This document shows, piece by piece, positions 58,016-64,000 of a stretch of DNA of 64,000 bases; the stretch's first letter is position 1, and the number at the start of each line of letters is the position of its first letter. This DNA is from Streptomyces sp. GQFP (GTDB lineage Bacteria; Actinomycetota; Actinomycetes; Streptomycetales; Streptomycetaceae). The stretch covers positions 6,262,001 through 6,326,000 of the forward strand of contig NZ_CP089312.1 in assembly GCF_021545335.1 (NCBI RefSeq), read 5' to 3'. Position numbers and translations under genes: made by a program. Below the pieces are notes generated by a model. That model did no database searches. It was not told the origin of the DNA and saw only the letters and a program-made list of their open reading frames with translations.

Positions 58016-58879
58016 TCAAAGGGCCTCCAGCGCATCCCTGAGCCTCTTCAGCAGCGTGATGTTGGGGTCGGTGAACGAAGGCGGCAGCGTTCCTGGGGGC
58101 GCCGGTGGAGCGGAGGACGTGGACGGCGGGGGCGGGGGGAGGGCGGGGACGGCCGCCGGGACTATCACCCCGGCCGCCGCGAGCCGCCGTACGTCCACCA
58201 GGGTGTGGAAGGTCGGGCGGGCCAGCGCCAGGGCGATGTCCGCCGCCGTGCGGACACCGTCCACCAGGTCCAGTACGGCGGACTGGCGGGCGCTGATCGT
58301 CGGCGCGCCCGGGCTGCCCGAGCGGAGCAGCGGGGCGCTGTCGGGGGCCGGGTCGGGCCAGATGCGGTGGAGCAGGGCGCGGCGGCGCAGGGTCTCGTGC
58401 TCCAGCGCCGCCACCGGCACCGGGCGCACCGGGCCGAGCCAGTGCGTGTCCCCGTACCGGAAGTGCCCCGGCGTGCCGCTGGGCGCGAGGGCGAAGTACG
58501 CCGCGTCGTACAGCGCCCCCAGGTGGCACACCTCCAGGGCGCCCGCGCCGATCCGGCCGCTCTCGACCAGGAACCGCCCGACCCGGTTGCGCTCCCCGGC
58601 CGCCCCCACGGCGTCCCGCCAGCCGTCCGCGTCCAGCGTGCCGCGCGCGGTGAGCAGCACGTCGAGCCCCGGTACGGCCGGGCTCTCGGCGTGCACGACC
58701 TGGCCGTCGGCGAGGTAGAGCGAGCCGCGCTCGCGCACCAGGGCGCCGGTGGCCCGCTCGGTGGCGAGCCGGCCGAGCATCGGGGAGACCCCGCCCCACG
58801 CCCGCTGCCGGGCCGCCGCCTTGTCCCGCACCGGCAGGCGCGGCGGCGGGGTCGTCAGATTCGCGTGCAGTGCCGTCAT
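58016..58879 (-). CDS. DUF4388-like regulatory protein of the roadblock operon
   Basis: A 287-residue protein. The central ~120 residues (GALVRERGSLYLADGQVVHA, ESPAVPGLDVLLTARGTLDA, VGRFLVESGRIGAGALEVCH) resemble DUF4388. The next part contains a winged-helix-like module (ISARQSAVLDLVDGVRTAAD, FHTLVDVRRLAAAGVIVPAA), ending in a Pro-rich tail. DUF4388 proteins are linked to two-component and motility-type signalling, often beside roadblock proteins. Starts in an ATGA overlap. Confidence 0.65.
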   Translation of the reverse strand: MTALHANLTTPPPRLPVRDKAAARQRAWGGVSPMLGRLATERATGALVRERGSLYLADGQVVHAESPAVPGLDVLLTARGTLDADGWRDAVGAAGERNRVGRFLVESGRIGAGALEVCHLGALYDAAYFALAPSGTPGHFRYGDTHWLGPVRPVPVAALEHETLRRRALLHRIWPDPAPDSAPLLRSGSPGAPTISARQSAVLDLVDGVRTAADIALALARPTFHTLVDVRRLAAAGVIVPAAVPALPPPPPSTSSAPPAPPGTLPPSFTDPNITLLKRLRDALEAL

Positions 58880-59301
58880 CCCAGCACCAGCCGTCCGGCC
58901 ATCTCGCCGAGCCGGATGCGGGCCAGCGCGAGATTGCCCTCCGCGCGGGCCAGCCACAGGTGCAGGAACACACTGCTGTCGAAGCTCGTCGTCACGAACC
59001 GCAGGACGTGATAGCTGTCCCGGTTGCTGATGATCAGGTCCTCGACCGGCGGGTCCTGCCCCCGGCCGACGGCCGCCCCGCCGCCCTCGGACTCCTCGTC
59101 GTCGCCCTCCGGGGCGAACGCGCGGTGCTCGGCGGCCAGCCGGGCCAGCTCCGCCGCCTCGGCCGCCATCGTCTCCGGGTCACCGCCAGGGGAGTCCCCG
59201 ACGGTGCCCAGTGCCAGCCCGCTGGTCCAGTCGACCAGCGCGGCGCCCCTGGCCCCGGGCAGCCGCATGGCTTCCAGTAAGCACTCGTCGATTCCGGGCA
59301 C
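58876..59301 (-). CDS. Roadblock/LC7 domain protein
   Basis: A 141-residue roadblock protein similar in layout to the gene at 57065: LLEAMRLPGARGAALVDWTS, GLALGTVGDSPGGDPETMAA, then VEDLIISNRDSYHVLRFVTT and VFLHLWLARAEGNLALARIR. GTG 59301 preceded by GGAGGGGCCAAGG. First gene of the operon; it overlaps the next by 4 bases. The 242-base gap upstream is rather GC-poor and should hold its promoter. Confidence 0.82.
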   Translation of the reverse strand: MPGIDECLLEAMRLPGARGAALVDWTSGLALGTVGDSPGGDPETMAAEAAELARLAAEHRAFAPEGDDEESEGGGAAVGRGQDPPVEDLIISNRDSYHVLRFVTTSFDSSVFLHLWLARAEGNLALARIRLGEMAGRLVLG

Positions 59302-59543
59302 CCTTGGCCCCTCCTGCCTGTCCCGCTCGCGTCTGTCCGGCTGGTGTTCGATCGCCCAGCCCGGAGTTCGCCGACCTGACGTTCGGCCAACCTGGTGTTC
59401 GGCTGAGTGACGCAGACGCTACGCAACGTGTGCATGAGGAGTGAGAGATCTGGCATTTTCCAGTGGAACATGCGCTGGATGACTAAGGTTGGTCGACTGG
59501 CCCTGTTTTCACGGCAGTTGACCTGCATGTTCCCCGAAGTCCG

Positions 59544-60956
59544 TCAAGGGCGTGCATGGGGGGAGGCGGTTGCGGGGAGGGTGGTGAGCGCGGAGACGTG
59601 CGCCCCACCGGATTCGGCCACGATCTCGGCGACGGTCTGCGGCTCCCGTACGACCGCGAAGACGACGTCCCCGTCCCCGCTCCCGCTCGGCACGAAGCCG
59701 TAGATCCCGGGCCGGGCGAGGGAGTTGTAGGCGTAGTGGTGCGCGAAATAGTACGCGCCCGTGTCCAGCGCCGCCGCGTAGTCGCCCTGTTCGAGCAGCG
59801 GCAGCGCACGCCCCTCGGCGAGCAGGTCCCCCGAGAAACAGGCAGGTCCGGCCACGTCCTGCACGACCTCCGGTCCTGCCTTCGGCCGCCCCTTCCCGTC
59901 GTACGCGGCGATCCTCAGCGGCCACGACCCCGGCGCGTACACCGTCCGCGTCGCGACCTGTACGCCCGCGTGCGTGACCGCGACCGGCCGCCCGCCGGCG
60001 CTCTTCGCGTACTCGACCCGCGCCACCACCGTGCCGTGCTTGGCCAGCAGCGACCGCCCGAATTCGGTCACCAGCCCGTACCGCCCGCCGAACAGCCCCG
60101 GCACCTCCTCGCTCAGCAGCCGGGCGTACTGCGCGTACGTCGGGCTCGTCGCGTCCGACGCGAAGTTGACCGGCAGTCCGCCGCCGATGTCGATCGTGTC
60201 GATCTGCCGCCGCCCGACCCGCCGGTTGATCTCCTCGGCCAGCGCGTACGTCTCCGCGATGCCCCGCACCATCAGCGCCAGCGGGATGCCCTGCGACCCC
60301 GTGTGCGCATGCAGCCTGGTCAGCCACGGGCGCTCGGCGTACGCCCCCACGATCCACTCGCGCGCCCCCTCGTCCAGCAACGCGACCCCGAACTTCGAGG
60401 TCGCGGTGGCGGTGGACGTGGCCCCGATCGACCCTCCGCCGATCTGCGGATTCACCCTGATCCCGATGGGGGACCGGCTGGTCGCGGACCGCATCAGCGC
60501 GTCGAGACGGTCCAGCTCCTGCGGGTTGTCGGCGTTCACGGCGATGCCCAGCGCCAGCGCCTCGCGCAGTTCGGCGGGCGTCTTCGCGGGCGAGTCCAGC
60601 ACCGTCCGGGACGGCGCCACCCCGGCCGCCCGCGCCAGCGCCAGCTCTCCCGGACTCGCCACCTCGGCCCCGATGCCCTCCTCGCGCAGCAACCGCAGTA
60701 CGGGCACCAGCGGGGTCGCCTTCACCGCGAAGGCGTGCAGCACGGGTGTGCCGGGCGCCACGACCGCGTCGAAGGCGGCGCGCAGCTCGGCGGCGGACTC
60801 GCGGATGCCGGTGACGTCGAGGAGTCCGACGATGGGTGCGTCGGCGCGGAGCAGTCCCTGCTCCACGGCGGCGCGTACGGCCTCGTCCCGGCGGTTGGTC
60901 CGAACGGCCCCGTTGTGGTCCACAGTGTCCCCCGTGGTGTCGATGTCCGTGTCCAT
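59544..60956 (-). CDS. PLP-dependent amino acid decarboxylase (alanine racemase-fold, DAP-decarboxylase-like)
   Basis: A 470-residue fold-type III decarboxylase. The PLP lysine is in VLHAFAVKATPLVPVL (about residue 79). Other motifs include HAHTGSQGIPLALMVRGIAE, IDIGGGLPVNFASD for phosphate binding, and the late PACFSGDLLAEG replacing the usual Cys-Glu-Ser active-site element. Substrates of this class include diaminopimelate, arginine, ornithine or lysine, or fused metabolites. Substrate not assignable. No second lysine-pathway gene is adjacent. Divergent from hutU. Confidence 0.72.
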   Translation of the reverse strand: MDTDIDTTGDTVDHNGAVRTNRRDEAVRAAVEQGLLRADAPIVGLLDVTGIRESAAELRAAFDAVVAPGTPVLHAFAVKATPLVPVLRLLREEGIGAEVASPGELALARAAGVAPSRTVLDSPAKTPAELREALALGIAVNADNPQELDRLDALMRSATSRSPIGIRVNPQIGGGSIGATSTATATSKFGVALLDEGAREWIVGAYAERPWLTRLHAHTGSQGIPLALMVRGIAETYALAEEINRRVGRRQIDTIDIGGGLPVNFASDATSPTYAQYARLLSEEVPGLFGGRYGLVTEFGRSLLAKHGTVVARVEYAKSAGGRPVAVTHAGVQVATRTVYAPGSWPLRIAAYDGKGRPKAGPEVVQDVAGPACFSGDLLAEGRALPLLEQGDYAAALDTGAYYFAHHYAYNSLARPGIYGFVPSGSGDGDVVFAVVREPQTVAEIVAESGGAHVSALTTLPATASPHARP

Positions 60957-61004
60957 GCGTCAAGCGAAACATCCGGGGCGGGCACATGACGGCGCGGGAA
61001 TGTA

Positions 61005-61043
61005 TTGACTAGTTCTATTCATGAAGTCAGGATATGAATATCC
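61005..61043 (+). promoter_or_regulatory. hutU upstream region with TTGACT and GGATAT palindrome
   Basis: A TTGACT -35-like hexamer lies at 61005-61010. A perfect 14-base palindrome GGATATGAATATCC is at 61030-61043, 29 bases before the ATG at 61072. The palindrome is AT-rich within GC-rich DNA and close enough to block or activate initiation, so it is a candidate operator for the hut genes or for the divergent decarboxylase. Confidence 0.55.
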
Positions 61044-61071
61044 ACTGCAACAGTCCGCTGGGAGGCAGACC

Positions 61072-62732
<1,661 letters not shown>

Positions 62733-62736
<4 letters not shown>

Positions 62737-64000
62737 GGGGTTCTTCGGTCGGGGACGGCAACTCTTCGGTGGGGGCGGGCGGTTCGTCGCCGACTGCCGG
62801 TTCGGCTGTGCCCACCCTCCCCCACTCTCAACTTCGTTCGAGCGGGGGGACCCCCATCGCCCTGCGGAACGCCTGCCCACAGCCTGGTGGCGGGCCGACT
62901 GGCGCCTCCTTTCACGCGATGTGGCGCGACCTCGCCCCCCTCGGTCGTCACCCCGACTCCCGTGGCTATCGCCGTTACGCCTGGACCGGGATCGATCTCG
63001 AGTGTCGGGCCTGGTTCAAGGAGCAGGCCGAGTCCCGGGGGCTGTCGTACGAGGTTGACCGGAACGGGAATCAGTGGGCCTGGCTCGGGGATCCCGCTGG
63101 GGGGGATGCCGTTGTCACCGGGTCGCATCTTGACTCCGTGCCTGATGGTGGGGCCTTTGACGGGCCCCTGGGTGTTGTCTCCTCCTTTGCCGCTCTCGAT
63201 GAGCTTCGCGCGCGCGGGGCGCAGTTCAGCAAGCCCCTCGCCATCGTCAACTTCGGGGACGAGGAAGGTGCCCGGTTCGGGCTCGCCTGTGTCGGGTCGC
63301 GGCTCACAGCCGGGGCCGTCACCGTCGAGCAGGCTCGGCTGCTGACCGACGGGGAGGGGATCACGCTGCCCCGGGCCATGGAGGCCGCCGGCTACGACCC
63401 GGACACCATCGGGCCCGACCCCGAGCGCCTCGCTCGTATCGGCGCCTTCGTCGAGCTGCACGTCGAGCAGGGGCGGGCGCTCGATCTGAGCGGCGACCGG
63501 GTCGGCATCGCCAGTGCCATCTGGCCGCACGGGCGCTGGCGGTTCGACTTCCGGGGCGAGGCCAATCACGCCGGTACGACACGGCTCGTCGACCGGCGCG
63601 ACCCCATGCTGTCGTACGCCGAGACTGTCCTCGCCGCCCGCCGCGAGGCCGAACTCGCCGGTGCTGTCGCCACCTTCGGGAAGATCTCCGTCGAGCCCAA
63701 CGGCGTCAACGCCATCCCCTCCCTCGTACGCGGCTGGCTCGACTCCCGCGCCGCCGACCAGAAGGCCCTCGACACCGTCGTCTCCGGTGTTGAGAACGCC
63801 GCCCGCGAGTACGCCGAGGCCCACGGCGTCGAGCTCGACGTCGTCCGGGAGTCGTTCACCCCCGTCGTCGAGTTCGACCACGCCCTGCGCGACGAACTCG
63901 CCCGCATCCTCGGCAGGGACGGAGCGGACACAGCCCTCACCGTCCCCGTCCTCGGCACCGGTGCCGGACACGACGCCGGGATTCTCTCCGGGAGCATCCC
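62733..64000 (+). CDS. Allantoate/N-carbamoyl amino acid amidohydrolase-type M20 protein (runs off the window)
   Basis: An open frame from GTG 62733 to the window end (over 420 residues, incomplete). From about residue 60 it matches zinc-dependent allantoate amidohydrolase/N-carbamoylase proteins: MWRDLAPLGRHPDSRGYRRY, metal-site VTGSHLDSVPDGGAFDGPLG, VNFGDEEGARFGLACVGSRL, FVELHVEQGRALDLSGDRVG and FDFRGEANHAGTTRLVDRRD. The first ~60 residues are low complexity and include a dispersed repeat, so translation may instead begin at ATG 62919. The GTG overlaps the hutU stop. In a hut operon, such an enzyme may hydrolyse a formyl/formimino-glutamate derivative; that is inference. Confidence 0.8.

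Overview
The window is Streptomyces chromosome. It has very high GC with GC-rich third positions, many GTG starts, AGGAGG-type ribosome sites and 4-bp ATGA/GTGA gene overlaps. A tRNA-Leu with anticodon UAA at 32177-32260 is recognisable as bldA, and known Streptomyces dispersed intergenic repeats are present.

1-16.8 kb is the right-hand part of a prophage. Leftward genes run from a Cro-like protein (13801) through a RecT recombinase, a replication-type winged-helix protein, an HNH nuclease, SSB, a run of small zinc-ribbon and unknown proteins, HTH proteins and a lipoprotein, to the small terminase subunit and the first 58 codons of the large one. Rightward are a leaderless CI-like repressor, a small membrane protein and a large serine integrase. 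Two near-identical 28-bp palindromes (7962-7989 and 13819-13846) and a half-site in the repressor promoter (14101-14110) look like a repressor regulon. Between 16.8 and 20.4 kb are an ATPase/unknown gene pair, an HTH-TPR regulator and a GC-poor exported protein. The right edge of the prophage cannot be fixed: it lies just after the integrase or near 20.4-20.8 kb.

20.8-37.9 kb is mostly core chromosome: an XRE-nSTAND-WD40 protein, type II NADH dehydrogenase behind a probable Rex operator, a cyclopropane-fatty-acid synthase homologue, an FtsX/MacB-type ABC exporter, bldA, pobA, a Bax-inhibitor-1 family membrane protein, small conserved genes and a thiolase. 38.1-40.2 kb is a small accessory patch: a regulator remnant, a GntR protein and a four-gene operon of small unknown proteins. 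40.2-49.8 kb holds exported proteins, a P-loop kinase-like protein, an FAD monooxygenase, an SGNH hydrolase and cystathionine beta-synthase.

49.9-64 kb holds an OpuC-type quaternary-amine ABC importer, divergent from a histidine-ammonia-lyase homologue whose Ala-Ser-Gly cofactor motif is replaced by Gly-Thr-Gly. An RpiR regulator with a very long repetitive N-terminus overlaps that gene. A roadblock/LC7 cluster, a PLP decarboxylase, urocanate hydratase and an M20-type amidohydrolase that runs off the window follow. The importer, lyase and regulator are the most interesting set: an ergothioneine- or hercynine-type uptake and elimination pathway is a testable guess. In the genes I scanned, rare TTA codons occur only in the integrase, its upstream neighbour and the HTH-TPR regulator, which ties phage integration and that regulator to bldA, present in the same window.
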